Shown in pieces: positions 12,212 to 24,900 of a DNA stretch of 64,000 nt; within the stretch, counting starts at the first letter, position 1, and each line of letters starts with the position of its first letter. This stretch comes from Prunus persica (Eukaryota; Streptophyta; Magnoliopsida; Rosales; Rosaceae). Where the stretch lies: NCBI RefSeq assembly GCF_000346465.2, contig NC_034011.1, positions 26,037,941-26,101,940 of the forward strand, given 5' to 3'. The notes beneath the pieces were generated by a model. That model was not told the DNA's origin. It saw nothing but the letters and a program-made list of their open reading frames with translations, and searched no databases. Both the position numbers and the translations under genes were made by a program.

Positions 12212-14128
12212 TTATTCCACGCGAAGCTTGTTTTTATCTGGTCTTGCAGTTCTCCATAATCCATGGATCACATATTTAAATGTAAGGCTATTCGGCGCAA
12301 AACCCACTTTCATCATCCTATCCTGCAACTCCAACAACTTGGCCATATCACCATCCTCACAGAAGACTTCAACAAGTGTATTGTAACTTTCAGAATCAAA
12401 AACTTGAAATTCCTTGGCAAACAAGCCTAACAATGTTTCTGCTTTATCAACATCCCTTTCTTTGCAGTACCCCTTTATCAATGACCTGCATATCTCTAGA
12501 TTAGGAGCCAAACCAGATTCAGCCATCTCTTTCATTAGAGATTCACCTTCCACTGTTCTATTTATGTGACATAGACAGCATATTAGAGTTCTGTATGTAA
12601 AAAGATCGGGTTTAATGTTCTTACGTATCATCTCGGCTTTCAAAAGCAGTGCCTCTGCCACATAAAGGTTTTCACAGAGAGACTCAATCAATTTGTTATA
12701 GATATCCAAACCAGGCAGATGACCATCCTTAGAACTTCTTTCTAATAGACTTTTAGCTGCAAATGGTCGAAGTTCTTGACACAAGGCAACTACTAGATAA
12801 TCATAAACATCATGAGAAATAGACACTTGAAATCTTTGAAGCTCCACAACCAAATTCAGAGCAGAGAGCAGCTTACCTTCTTTGCCATATCCTTCTATGA
12901 CTATCCTACAAGTGAAATCATCTGGACAAATACCATTTCTGATCATCTCATGCAACAATGATCGAGACTCTTGCATCTTCCCCTCATGGCAATAACCACT
13001 AATAAGAGTGTTATACGATACAGTGTCTGGATCCAACCCTCTATCAATCATCCGATGAAAAATCTGATGAGCCTCCCTTACCTTCCCTTGTTTACAAAGA
13101 CCATTCATCAAGGCAGTATATGAAACCATGTCCGGCATCACACCTCTCCTATACATGATCTTATACAAATAAAATGCATCTTCCAACCTTCCTTTCCTAC
13201 AATAGCTACTAATTAGAGTATTATATGTCACAATATCGGGATCAAATCCTTCTTCTTCCATTTTCTCCAAAAATGCATTCACTTTATCAACATCTCCATC
13301 CTTGCACAAAACATTAATCAAAATATTAAAAGTATACACATTTGGGTGTATCCCAATCCTTCCCATCTCCTCATATACTTCCCAACACTGGTCAATACAA
13401 TTCAACTTCACTAACCCATTCAAAAGACAATTACAAGCAATCACGCTGGGAATAAAACCAACCCTTATTGCCTTTTTCATAGTGCTAAAACCATCTCCAA
13501 TCATACCTGCTTTCACATAAGCCTTAATGAGCATGTCAAAGATTACTGGATCCCAGTTACAATCTTCAGTACACACAACCAAATTTTGGAAAATGTCATC
13601 TTTTGGTGAAACATCTCTGACCAACTCTATCAACTCCCATAACAATTTCATAGCTTGCGGAAACTTTTTGGAGCATGCCAGAATATGAATAACAATACAA
13701 TAATTCTGGGTAGTGGGTCTGAGACCCAAACCATTCTTGACCCAATTGAAAAAAACAAGAGCTGAGGAGTAATCAGAATGAAATCTGAGCAGAACCCTGG
13801 AAATTTCTTGAGCACCTAGATGAGGAAAAAGCTCTTTAATGTCATTTTGAAGAAGGGAAAGATGGGCGTTTCCTTGCTTAAGGCTTGAACAGATGAGATT
13901 GACTATGTTGTTGGGGTTTTGGGTTTGGGGAAGAAAATGATAAAGTGGGTTTGAAACTGATATGGAGTGAGAGTCTGGGATGGTCTGTAGAGCTGAAGAA
14001 GAAGAAGAAGAAGAGAGAGCTGATATTTTTAGTATGAAATTGATGTTCAAGAGTGGTTTTGTATAATATGGAGAGTTGGCTGACACAACAAAGATCCGAT
14101 TTATGGAACATGTTGAAGCACGATGCAT
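12212..14128 (-). CDS. P-class pentatricopeptide repeat protein
   Basis: A single intronless exon of 638 codons, as is usual for plant PPR genes. The frame extends 32 codons further upstream, but only from a TTG; the first in-frame ATG is at 14128. The N-terminus (MHRASTCSINRIFVV, then a poly-Ser run) is basic and Ser-rich, like a mitochondrial or plastid transit peptide. From about residue 140 there are roughly a dozen 35-residue P-type repeats, with motifs such as FNILINVLCKDGDVDKVN and VSYNTLISGYCHEGKMQES. No E, DYW or SMR domain follows, so an RNA stability, splicing or translation factor is more likely than an editing factor. It resembles Arabidopsis At5g40400, which I recall as a neighbour of RS5 and MKK3. 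The RNA target cannot be read from the sequence. Confidence 0.9.
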   Translation of the reverse strand: MHRASTCSINRIFVVSANSPYYTKPLLNINFILKISALSSSSSSSALQTIPDSHSISVSNPLYHFLPQTQNPNNIVNLICSSLKQGNAHLSLLQNDIKELFPHLGAQEISRVLLRFHSDYSSALVFFNWVKNGLGLRPTTQNYCIVIHILACSKKFPQAMKLLWELIELVRDVSPKDDIFQNLVVCTEDCNWDPVIFDMLIKAYVKAGMIGDGFSTMKKAIRVGFIPSVIACNCLLNGLVKLNCIDQCWEVYEEMGRIGIHPNVYTFNILINVLCKDGDVDKVNAFLEKMEEEGFDPDIVTYNTLISSYCRKGRLEDAFYLYKIMYRRGVMPDMVSYTALMNGLCKQGKVREAHQIFHRMIDRGLDPDTVSYNTLISGYCHEGKMQESRSLLHEMIRNGICPDDFTCRIVIEGYGKEGKLLSALNLVVELQRFQVSISHDVYDYLVVALCQELRPFAAKSLLERSSKDGHLPGLDIYNKLIESLCENLYVAEALLLKAEMIRKNIKPDLFTYRTLICCLCHINRTVEGESLMKEMAESGLAPNLEICRSLIKGYCKERDVDKAETLLGLFAKEFQVFDSESYNTLVEVFCEDGDMAKLLELQDRMMKVGFAPNSLTFKYVIHGLWRTARPDKNKLRVE

Positions 14129-14633
14129 CGCTAGCAGAGAGATGGATGGAGAGAGCGAGAAAGGCACCTGCTGCGAGTCTGTAACATGGACAAAGGCGTG
14201 AATAAAGCAAAATATTGTCACCAATCGGAAAATATTTTTAGATAAATGACCTTGGGGTCAATTCGTGAATAATGACAAAATACGAAATGCCGTTTCTACC
14301 CTACTAGAGACTTGACATTTTTTATTCCATTACAGATTACTCATGTGTTTACTTTACATAAAGGAAAGAAAATGCAAGTTGACCCACATAAAATCAGGAA
14401 TTCAACTCATGATTTTGGAGGAATTAAACTCTTGGGTAGGAGGTGATATTATTTTTGACCCATTATATCCTCACACAGTTTCTAAAATTTCAAATTTGTC
14501 ATCCATTTTAACCCAACAACAAAGGTAATCAAAGTAGTTTCAACTCCGATTCATGGGAATTGTAAACAACTTATAAGGAATCAAGTACCATTCCTACCCC
14601 AGTTCTAGATAGTTTAGCAAACAACTTCAATGG

Positions 14634-15118
14634 TGTTAACGAGCGAATTTGTACCTAAGGGATTAAGACATAATCACACAAATAACACAAGTGTTTGAGT
14701 GGTTCACCATAATGGAGCTACATCCACTATAGCTTATAGCTTTGTATTTATATTTGATTATGGAGATTACATTGTACATGAGAGAGATATGGGGAGAGAG
14801 GCTTGAGAGTTCTAGTAGAAGAGAAAATAGAAAGCTTGGGAGAGCCTTTGGACAGCTCTTGGAGAAGTAAAGAAGTAGCAGCTGATCCCCTGGCTAGGAG
14901 GTGGTGAGCTCCCTTTTATAGTCCAAGTTGGATTAGACAAGGTTGATTGATGGCTGGGACACTTGCATGACCCCCTTTCATTTGGGGTCTTGGGCCTTGA
15001 GAAGGCATAGGAAGGGGCATGGCTAGCTACTCTTTGTTTGGTGGGATGTGATATAGGACAAGCAATGGGCTATCCCTTAATTGGTGGGATTTGCTTAAGA
15101 AGGAAGGTGAGGTTAACA
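14634..15118. mobile_element. LTR-like segment (possible Copia solo LTR)
   Basis: The 485-bp block starts TGTTAAC and ends GTTAACA, the inverted TG...CA ends of an LTR. Near its left end is a run (CACAAGTGTTTGAGTGGTTC) like one I associate with plant Copia LTRs, and it has an internal TATA-like CCTTTTATAG at about 14929. I could not find a matching 5-bp target duplication (flanks AATGG and TGGTG), so the exact ends or the class may be wrong. Confidence 0.38.
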
Positions 15119-15959
15119 TGGTGTCAGTAAATGGGAATCAAGATTCTAACTCCTCCTTGTCAATTTATCCTTAATTCAATTCCTTCTCATCTCATCTGAT
15201 TACAAATTAGTTTTTTTTTATATTTTAATAATTACAGATTAGTAAACATGTCAAACCAAATTACTCGATTTTAGAAGATGTTTCATGTTTTGACTTCAGG
15301 TTGCACTTTGAGTGCATGACGAGATGAGAGAGCTAAGGAGGAAAACGACCCGTCGTCTAACTACTACTTGCCCCTATTCCAACACTCCCTTTCACTTCCT
15401 GCCGTACAAGACCGAGTTCTTCCAGATCCTTTTGTTAAAGTGTGAAACTTTTTCCTAAAAAAAAAATTGCGAAAGTTTTGATTGTTTGCTTTTACTTGTG
15501 GCTAATTTCAACCGGTTCTTCATGCAGGCTGCTCAACTGATACGGATTTTTTTTCCTCTCAATTATTATTATTTTGTTTTGTTTTGGATTTCTAAGTTTA
15601 CTAAATTTAAACTAAATGGTTAAGCAGTGATGTGAACTTGGAGGTATAGTTGTGTATTGAATTGGTTGAATATTGTAATAACTTGTTACAATATTGTAAT
15701 AACTTAGTTTAAATTTTTTTTAAATGGAGAGAGGTATAGTTGAATATTGTAATGACTAGACCATTACTGCTTAAGATATATAAGTGACTTAATGCAACAT
15801 AGAGTTCCTATGAGGTTCAGTTTTATTATTGTCTTCATTATCTCTATGTGTTGAATAAGTATATTGTAAAGAATAGTCATCAAATGATAAATCCCCAAAA
15901 TAATTTTGCATGTAGTTAACATACCACCCATATAGATCCGAGATTGGTTAACTTTGTCC

Positions 15960-16185
15960 ATATAACGATATTTTCTATATTTTCAATATTTATCACGATA
16001 TTTTGACCAAATATTGTCGAAGTATGTGAAAAATCATCAACGTCGATATTTTCCAATATTATCCTCGATATTATCGATAATTATACAATGTGTATAAATA
16101 TGTTCCAAAATATCCTAGCCCGAAAAACAAGGATAATATGCTCAATATTTCGTTGATATTATGATATTATCGATATTTTAGACCT
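15960..16185. repeat. CGATATT-rich inverted-repeat block
   Basis: Many copies of CGATATT/AATATCG in both orientations, with palindromes such as GATATTATCGATA, are packed into about 225 bp. The density looks like a non-autonomous DNA transposon relic. No clean terminal repeats or target duplication were found. Confidence 0.4.
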
Positions 16186-16297
16186 TGGTCCCAATTATCA
16201 ATTTAGTGATGGAGGCAGATGTAGATGATAACTGTCATAAAAGAGAAGCTTCATATAACTGTCTTTTTTTTCTTCATTTATACAGCTGGTAGGTATG

Positions 16298-19200
16298 TCA
16301 AGCAACCACCATATTGGCAAGCTTAAGCTGCTTCTCCAGAGGCAGGTAATCCTTCAAAGACACACAGGTACAATGCATCACTCTCAATAAGAATACAGCC
16401 ATGGAATTCTCACTTTTATCAATGGGTTGCATGTCAGGCGGCATATCCTCACACCGTGCGATATGTATAGCCCAGTTGTAAATGCGTTCTGTCGATGCAA
16501 ACAGAGAAGGAACGACAAATTCCGCAACTCCTCCCCAACTAGAGTCTGAGAGGAGAGAGGAAAGGGTGACTGGTAAATCGCTCAGCACAGTAAGTTGGTC
16601 CAGAATCAGAAGAGGCATGTATTTGCTCCAGCTACCAGATAGCAACCCAAGAAATTGCAATGCCTGTAGGAGAATAAGGTTAATTTTTAATAGAGAAAAG
16701 ACAGAAATTCGAGCTGGCAAACAAGGAAAATGGTTAATAATTCGCATGAATTTCATTAGAATTTCAAGGGAAGGCAACATCCCTCTAGTAGGGGTATGCC
16801 ATTCACTCTACAAAACGTGTTATCACCTACCATGGAAGGATAGCTAGATACACAGCTAATTTCAACTGCATCAACAAGCCACTGTCTTTTGACACTTCCG
16901 TCTGCATGTTGCAAAGCTGCTACAACGTCAACGAGCGCATCCCACATACCTGCAAATATGTAAAGTTCAAAGGCACCAGCAGCATTGTAAGAAATTCTCA
17001 TACTAGAGATGCTTTCAAATACCAGTTTCGGCAACTCCTATTTATTAAGCACTGTTGCATTGAGCAAACCTTTCACGATACATCCATTTTATTTTGTTAT
17101 GTTTTGACTAACCATATATTACCATTTAAAAATTATACACATATAATTAGAAAGATCCTAACCATTTGATTCTGTGTTCAATATCCAAGCTTTTAGCCTT
17201 CCCAGCTCAGTCAATGGGATGGAACCAATCCTAACAAGCTTAGCTTTGGTTTGAACCTTTTTCAGAACTTCAATAAGCTGACCATCTCTTTGTTGCAGGT
17301 CCTCCTGGGAAACCTGTAAGGACAATAGGTGCGCCATTAGGTTCAACTAAAGCGTTTGTATCTTAGTGGTTTTCAACATAAATCAACCTGCATTGACGTA
17401 TTGATAGAGCCCTATAAATTTCTTGATTTAACTCCTACTTAGTTTGTATAGAAAGAGAAGAAATATCATAGGATTTTCTGAAGGTTGCAAGTTGCAACTC
17501 ATTCTTATTATCAGCATATTCATCAAACAACAAACTACAATAAGAGTTTCTGTAGGGAACTGCATACCAATAAAAGCAGATATTACTAATTATCTATAGT
17601 ACCTGCAGGAAATCCAACAACCAACTTTTCCGAGCCTTCCTAAAGCATCTAACTGCCTCAGACCACTCCTCTACAGTACGCAACTGACCTACTCCTCCAA
17701 TGGCAGGCAATTGCATTGCAGGCATCAAGGAAAAGAGCACCTCCATGCCCTTTTCTATGTGGGATATGTACTCAAGAGAGTCAAGAGAAGCTTCATCTAA
17801 ACACTGATAGAAACCCTTCCAGCATGAAATCCGTAATAAGCTTGTCTCATCAGTGCCATGTGATTGATATGAAGTAACAGAAGAGAAGTAGCTACGCACA
17901 TCATCAAATAATTTCTCAAGCCTGGAACCTGAGAATACTTTAATGAGGTCTACAAGATGATCCAGAAGACAAGATTGCAGCTTCAACTCAAGAGTTCTGA
18001 ATCTGGACAAGTCGGACAGCTCATCCAGGAAACTTAGGAGCTGATCAAATTTATTGGCATGAGCCAATGAGAACTTCACACATTCCTCCCTTAGGGTTCC
18101 TTTTTCAAGAGATGATTCTGTTGGAAACAACTCAGCAACCTGAGCCTCATATCTCATGCAGCGTCTGATGATCGTACCCCAATCCAAGGTCAGCAACCGA
18201 GGAGCTTGTGAAAGGCACCTTATCACAGTTATTACGGTGCCAACGTGCGCAACACTACCTGTCTGAATTTAAAAATTCAATATATTAGAAAGACCCATAC
18301 AGGAAAATAAACAAAGAACAAAATCTTTTGCGTGTGTGTGTGCACAACTGGCACAAAAGGAAGAGGAAAAATGAATATCCATGCTGTAGGCCACAAAAGT
18401 TTGATCTATTGGCCAATGTGGTACTTATGAATTATGATATATTATTTCTCCATACATGTAACTTGTAAGTTTGGTGATCTACACTGCATATGACCAATCT
18501 TTTCTCTTTCGTTCAATTCTTGATGTGTTTTATTACTTGATTTCCCATCCTTCAAGCATAATCTTATTCCTTCATAAAAGTAATCAGACTAAGCAATATA
18601 TGAAAATTTGACATCTCAGGTGTAAAATCAGAACAGATCTTCAAATGTGAATATAAGAATTCATATGCCCCTATTTATTGATTTCTTCATATCAAAGTAT
18701 ATGAGAGAATAAATGTAATAGTTATATCAACACTTCAACGGTGAAAAAATTGATCTCTGTTATCCACCAAAAAGGAAAGAAAAAGCACACTTGTGGACCA
18801 CTACAAAACCGGTAGCAAGAGATGTACCTCGGCAGAATTGAGATGCATTAGCCATGAAGAAAGCTTCAGAACTAAACTGTCATCTGCAAAACTTTGAGAA
18901 ACTGATTTTGAACCACCTCCATCGCTATTGATAGAGAACAGATGATTTCGAAGAAACGAAACTGCCCATGCAGCATATTGTTGCAATTGATGGTCATCAG
19001 AATTCTGTGCAACCAGAAATATATCCTGCATCAACGACGTCAAATGCTGCTTGCAAGTAGGACTAGAAAGTAGAGGGCCCATGAGATATCGAGATTCCTG
19101 TTCAGCAGAAACAAGAGTATATATTTGCATGAACCAGAACAAGAAAAAAATAACAAAAATTTGTATACGCTTTCTTAAAATAGAAAAATATAACTACCTT

Positions 19201-21917
19201 GTGTTCATAAGCTGTCTGCATTGAGGTTGGAGGATACATGTCAACCAGGATCCCAGCACCTGCTCCCATAGCATTAACAACTCCAAGCATCCCACTCAAA
19301 TGGACTAAAGGAGGGTAAGGATTCGAATAACATTTTCTAAACAATTCCAGTAGACCTTTTACATGTTCAACTTCAAGAGAATGCAATCCTCCATTCAGTA
19401 TGCAGGCTATGAGGCTTCCTGCTCCTATACAAGATGCCATAAGTAAGCTGTGATAGAAGGTGCCAGATTTTTTGACAGACAATAATTCAGAAATGAGCTC
19501 CCTGTAGCCATTCACTAAATGGCGTACTTCATTATCATCTATCAGTTCTAATCTTTGGCAGAATTCGACTACAATGGGAAGTGCAAGACAGGATCCTACT
19601 GATAAAACTATCTCAGAAACCCCACTAAAAGACCGAGACCCTTGAACTGATGTAGTCATATGTGGAATCCATGAAATGATCAAGTCTTTTATCTTGAGAA
19701 CAGCATCATGTGCCCCAGCTCTGTACAGAGCACCAACAGAACTCGCCAAACCAAGAACAAGTCCAGCAACACCCCAGATATCTTCGAGAGAGTCATCAGA
19801 GTTCTCATGTGACAGTTCAGCAGTTATATTCATATCTATACCAAATGTGTTAGGTGGAAAGTAGGCAGATAGACTTTCCATAACATCAGATGGCAACTGA
19901 GTGAGCTGACCTATTAGGAGTGATAATGCCTTAACTATCATACCAAGCAAGTCTGCTTCCGTCATCTTGCCTGTTTCTTTGTCCACGTCAGAATTATCAC
20001 CAGCATCAACCCTGGTAAGAAGATCTTGACAAGAAAAACCCAAGGCAAGCCCACAGGCTCCTCTGACAAGGGTGCTATTGCTACTACACATAACCTGAAA
20101 GCATGCACTATTAGTGAAAAAAACATGGGCAAGGAAAAAGGGGGAGATCAACACCAGCTTTTCGAAGAACAAATAAGAAAGAAAAAAAAAAAGAATTGAG
20201 AATGTCAAATAGAAATTTACAAACCTCAACAAGTCCAGTGATATTCTCAAACTTTTGCTTATGATCTGTTACATGTAGGCAACTTGAGATCAATCCAAGA
20301 GAAATCGCAGCAGACCATTTGCGGTGTTCATGTTCATGCTGGACCAACCAATTCAACAGAAATTTTGAGGCATCTGATTTAACAGTGTGAGCAGATGGAG
20401 GCAAGACCTAACAAACAGCAACCATAGCCAAAATTTAAGAATGAGGTAAAGCATGTAAGACCTAGTATAGAGACATTACAAATTATAAAAGTTAAACCTG
20501 CAAGAGAGAATATATCAGACCGTGGAGAACCTTGAACTTCACTGAGTAAATTATTTTTCCTCTTTTCTTGCTATTTGAGTCAGAACTTCACTGACTAAGT
20601 TGAAGCTTCAGTTTCTGAGATCATTTTTCTAGTTGGATAATGCTGTCTATTTGTCACTCCTGTTTCTTTTCTTTTTTTCTTTTTTCCCTTCAAGTTCTTT
20701 AGATCATTGTAATATCAGGTCATAGTTTCTCAAGGTGTTTCTCTAGTATACTTTGCATATTGGGTTTTGTTCCTTTTTTTAATAATGTTTTTACTGTTTT
20801 TTTTTTAAAAAAAAAGTTAGCAGGATTCCAGCTATTCACGAATCATGACACCAATGAATCGATGCTCAAAATACTACCTGTGTAAGCAAAAATCAATATT
20901 GAAAAGAAAATGATATGATGTTTTCTTCAAATAATGCCAAGAATGCCCAAGGTATACAGGGCAGAATAGATTCCAACAAACTTTTCCATCCAAAGGAAAT
21001 CAAAGATAATTGATAAAGTTAAAACTGGATGGTACCATATCATACATCTTTTACCAGTAAACACAAAATATGCAAAGAATTCAGATTATGAAGTTTACAT
21101 AAAATATCACACAACATAGAACTCTTACCACACAAAGTGCACCAATAGCTAGTGCAATGTTTTCAGCAGATCTAGGAATAGCCTCTTCAGCTGCTTTTAT
21201 CATACTCTACACATTAGACAAAGAAAAAAAGAAAAGGAGGAAATTTCAGCACAGGCTCAGATATCTAGAGGGTAAATTCTGTACAATTAAATGAAAACAA
21301 GACAGTGAACCTTCAGAATGTCACTAGCAGCTTTAGCAGTTTTATCCAAGAAGACAGATGGCACTTTAGCATCAAAGGACAAGACATCTGCCCTCACCCA
21401 ACGCCGCACAAAGGGCTTCCATGATTGCAGTGAAATAAGGGCAATAAAAATATTTCTTGAGAGCTGAAGAGATGAAGCTATTTCCAACAATGCCTTCTCA
21501 TATCCAGCATGTACATCCCGCAATCCCTATACACAAAATAATGAAGATTTGAAGCACAGTAAAGAGAAGAATAATGCTAATTTTCAACTATCTTACCTTT
21601 GATGTCCCTAAGGTGTTTACATCTTTAGGAGTGAAAGAAAGACATAGCAGGGCTGCACCAGGTAACTCTCTAGTGTCACTTCTTTTCCCTACAAATGAAC
21701 TTTCATATGCTCAGAGCCTCAACCCCAAAGATAATTAAGTTTGATAAATCACTATCAACAATAACTTAATCACTTCCCAGGACATGGATTTAATGAAAAG
21801 AAGTAATCATCTACAAAACTAAAATCAGCATTCAGTAATGAAAAGAAAGGAAACGTAAAGTCCCTTACACATGAATTTCATGCTATATAAACCTTTCAGT
21901 TGAGTTTTGAAACTTTA

Positions 21918-21952
<35 letters not shown>

Positions 21953-24900
21953 GATACCAACTGCATTCATTTTGTATCTCTTTTAACACAATTTTCCTTT
22001 CAAAATTTGTCCAAAAAGAGTATCAGTTAAAGTAAGTTTGACATTCTCTTTACTGAACAATCAAGACAAGTAACCAGGATTTGTGTGCGCAAATGTTTGC
22101 ACGGGTCCACCAGCTTCTCTTTACAAACCACATCTAAGACACCAATCTCTTAATACCTGAAGAAAAGATCACCTGAGGAAACACATCCAGCAGCTTCTCG
22201 ATCTTACTTCCTGAAACCCTTTTCTCTTTAACCAATCTTCGCCTTGTGCTAAACCATATAAACATAATGTTCTCAATACTAATTAAAATGTTTACTACAA
22301 TTTTAATTTCAGCATGTAAAGGAAATTAAGGACTAGAGAAAAGAATTGATAAGAGAAGGATTAGAGAGAGAAATGTATTGCTTACAGGTGCTCATATGTT
22401 ATGATCTTGACTTGAAGTTCTTCCATGGCCCTCAGTACAGTAATATTTGTTTCAGAAAAAAGCAACTCTGTGGTCCTTTTCTTGAAATCTTGAATGTTCT
22501 GTTCAATATGTGATATCTAGGAAGACATATACATAACATAAAGAAAAATGTGTAAGGAGTATGCCAAAAAGAAAATATATAATAAAGATGCTAATATTAG
22601 ACAAGTGTCCAACAAAGCAAAGAAATCACAAGATTTATGATAACCTGGTCAGCAAAGACCAGTCATCAAAACCGGGACAAGGTTAATACATAGGTTGCAG
22701 CCGTCCTGAAAATTTACCTCATATTGGGCTAAGGCCTCTAAGGAAGAGGCCCTTGCCTTGGCCCATTGTGACTCCAGACCAGGGTGACCAGAGATGCTAA
22801 CACTCCACAAGATTTGCAAGACATTCTTTGAGGCTTCAGGATATGCTTCAGCATCAATTGCACCCCACCTCAGAAGAAGGCAAATGCTGCCATTAAGCAT
22901 AAATTAAAGGACTCTTGAGTATCTTTAAATTTCAAGAGATAATTGAAATACTCTTGAAGATTATCAAAATTTTAACCATGTATCTGCAAAAATAAAAAGG
23001 CAGAACTAAAGAACATAACCAGTTTTAACATTCGAATAAATAAAATAAACAGGTAGTCACCAAGGTAATATTGTCACAAACACTCCCAACACTCAGTTAT
23101 ATCCAGTCAATTTCGTCTAGGTTGCAAAACACTAGGAACTCCCTCTATGAGTTGAACTCAACCTCCAGCCTTAACTTTCCAAAAAAAGTAGTGCTGGCAA
23201 CAATTAGGTGCTTTATGCTATAGTCAAGCAGGCCCACACAATGTAAACTAGCACTTCATACTTAGGCAGGCTTACCTGTGAGCAAGAATTGTGTCTTCCC
23301 GATAATCCAGAACATGCTTGGCGATGACATCCCAGGCTGTATAAAAATCTGAAGAGGAGATGTGAATAGAATTTACTCTCACTGCACTGTACAGTAACTC
23401 ATTTGAAAAAGAAAAAATAGTTTTAAATGGGTAAATTTCACTAGAGCCCCTGAACTTTAGGTCATATCTCATACTAGCCTCTGAACTTTAAAATATGACC
23501 CTTAAACCCAATCGTGCGTTTAGTTGGTGCAAATCTTAAACAGGGGGAATCAGTCATCTCCTTCTTTCCTTACAGCCCCCTCCTACCATTTTCTTACTTT
23601 TCCGGCAAAAAATAGTTTCCACTCATTAATTGCAAAAAACAAAGCCAAATTGATTATAGCCAAAAAAATAACGCTCTAAGTTAAATGGAATTACAGGTTA
23701 TGATATCTGACCCAGTCTTCCACCATAAGGATCCCAAATAAGTTAATAGACAACTGGATTACCAATTATGTCAGCTTCACATAGATGGGCAAGACTTTGA
23801 AAACCAAGAGCTTGAATTACAGGATCTTTGTTCTCAATGCAAGACTGTTGATTCAAAGCAAAAAGAAGACACCTTATAACTGAATGTATAGAGAAAACAA
23901 AGAAAAAAAAAGCTTCCAAAGAAACCATACCGAAACAGACAAGATGAGGTCCACGCCCCTATCAGGATTTTTTCTACAAACATCCCGAATTGATGCGGCC
24001 ATACTGATGCATATATTTCTCTCAAACTTTAATTCAGTGAACCCCTTTGGAAGCAACACTCCCTAAATGTTGAGAAGAAGCAATGCAAGATACAAAAGAA
24101 CAAATCAACAATAAAAAAGGGGAAACAGCAAGGCAACAGAATAAGAAGCAAGCATCTTGGATATTTCTCCTAAGTCAAGGATTCAGTATTAAATCCAAGG
24201 ATCAAATTATCTGAATCATACTATCATTTCCACTTCAACTTAGTACTCCTTTTTTAAGCCCGCCATATTTTCAACAGACTTCTTTCTAAGGTAATCCACA
24301 GTCCACTACATGTATCCTAATGTCCAGCCATGCAACCAGACTCGGGATATTTGTAGAGAGCCGTTAGATTTTAATCAGGTTAACTCTCCAGATATAAGTG
24401 TTGGAATTTTACATACAGGTTTGAAATAAATAAGTTTATTCTGGGAAGCATCGGAGAGGCCCAAATTCCAAACCATGATAGGATGGACTAGGAACATTAA
24501 CTCTCAAGTTGATAGATGGACTAGGAACATAAGAAACATCACAACTAGAATCTTACCTGCAAACTTCCAAAGGCACGGTCATTGGTCTCCCACGTCTGAC
24601 AAAGTAAACGAATGGCTGTCGCATATAAAGTTCTGAACATCAAATGAAGGATTTCAAAATGATAAAAATTAAAATTTCTTTATTAAAAAAAATAAAATAT
24701 TCCAGAATAGTACATAGTACATACGGTTTGGCATCCTTCTGAAGCATTGGTAAGATAGTCTGAACTACAAGAGGAATCATCATAGAGTGTGTAGCAAGAG
24801 CTGGAAGCATTGTCAAAAGTTTTGGCTGCCGGAACAGTTCAATGAAGTAATTAAGAAAAAATTGAGAAAAAGGAAGAGCCACACAGAAAAGCAAGTATGC

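Larger units (their letters stand above)
14129..16297. other. Intergenic: PPR promoter, LTR-like block and CGATATT-rich repeat
   Basis: Includes the PPR upstream region, an LTR-like segment (14634-15118), a short frame of 44 codons starting with ATG at 15324 that I cannot identify, and a block at about 15960-16185 rich in CGATATT/AATATCG words. No supported gene. Confidence 0.5.

Noticed and set aside
11768..12259. 163-codon plus-strand frame
   Set aside because: No domain, and its end is antisense to the PPR coding tail.
14129..14224. N-terminal extension of the PPR protein
   Set aside because: The extra 32 codons open with TTG, not ATG. ATG 14128 gives a plausible transit peptide.
15324..15458. 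Small protein of 44 codons (MRELRRKTTRRL...)
   Set aside because: No family recognised and no promoter or splicing context. It may be a gene relic, but I cannot support a call.
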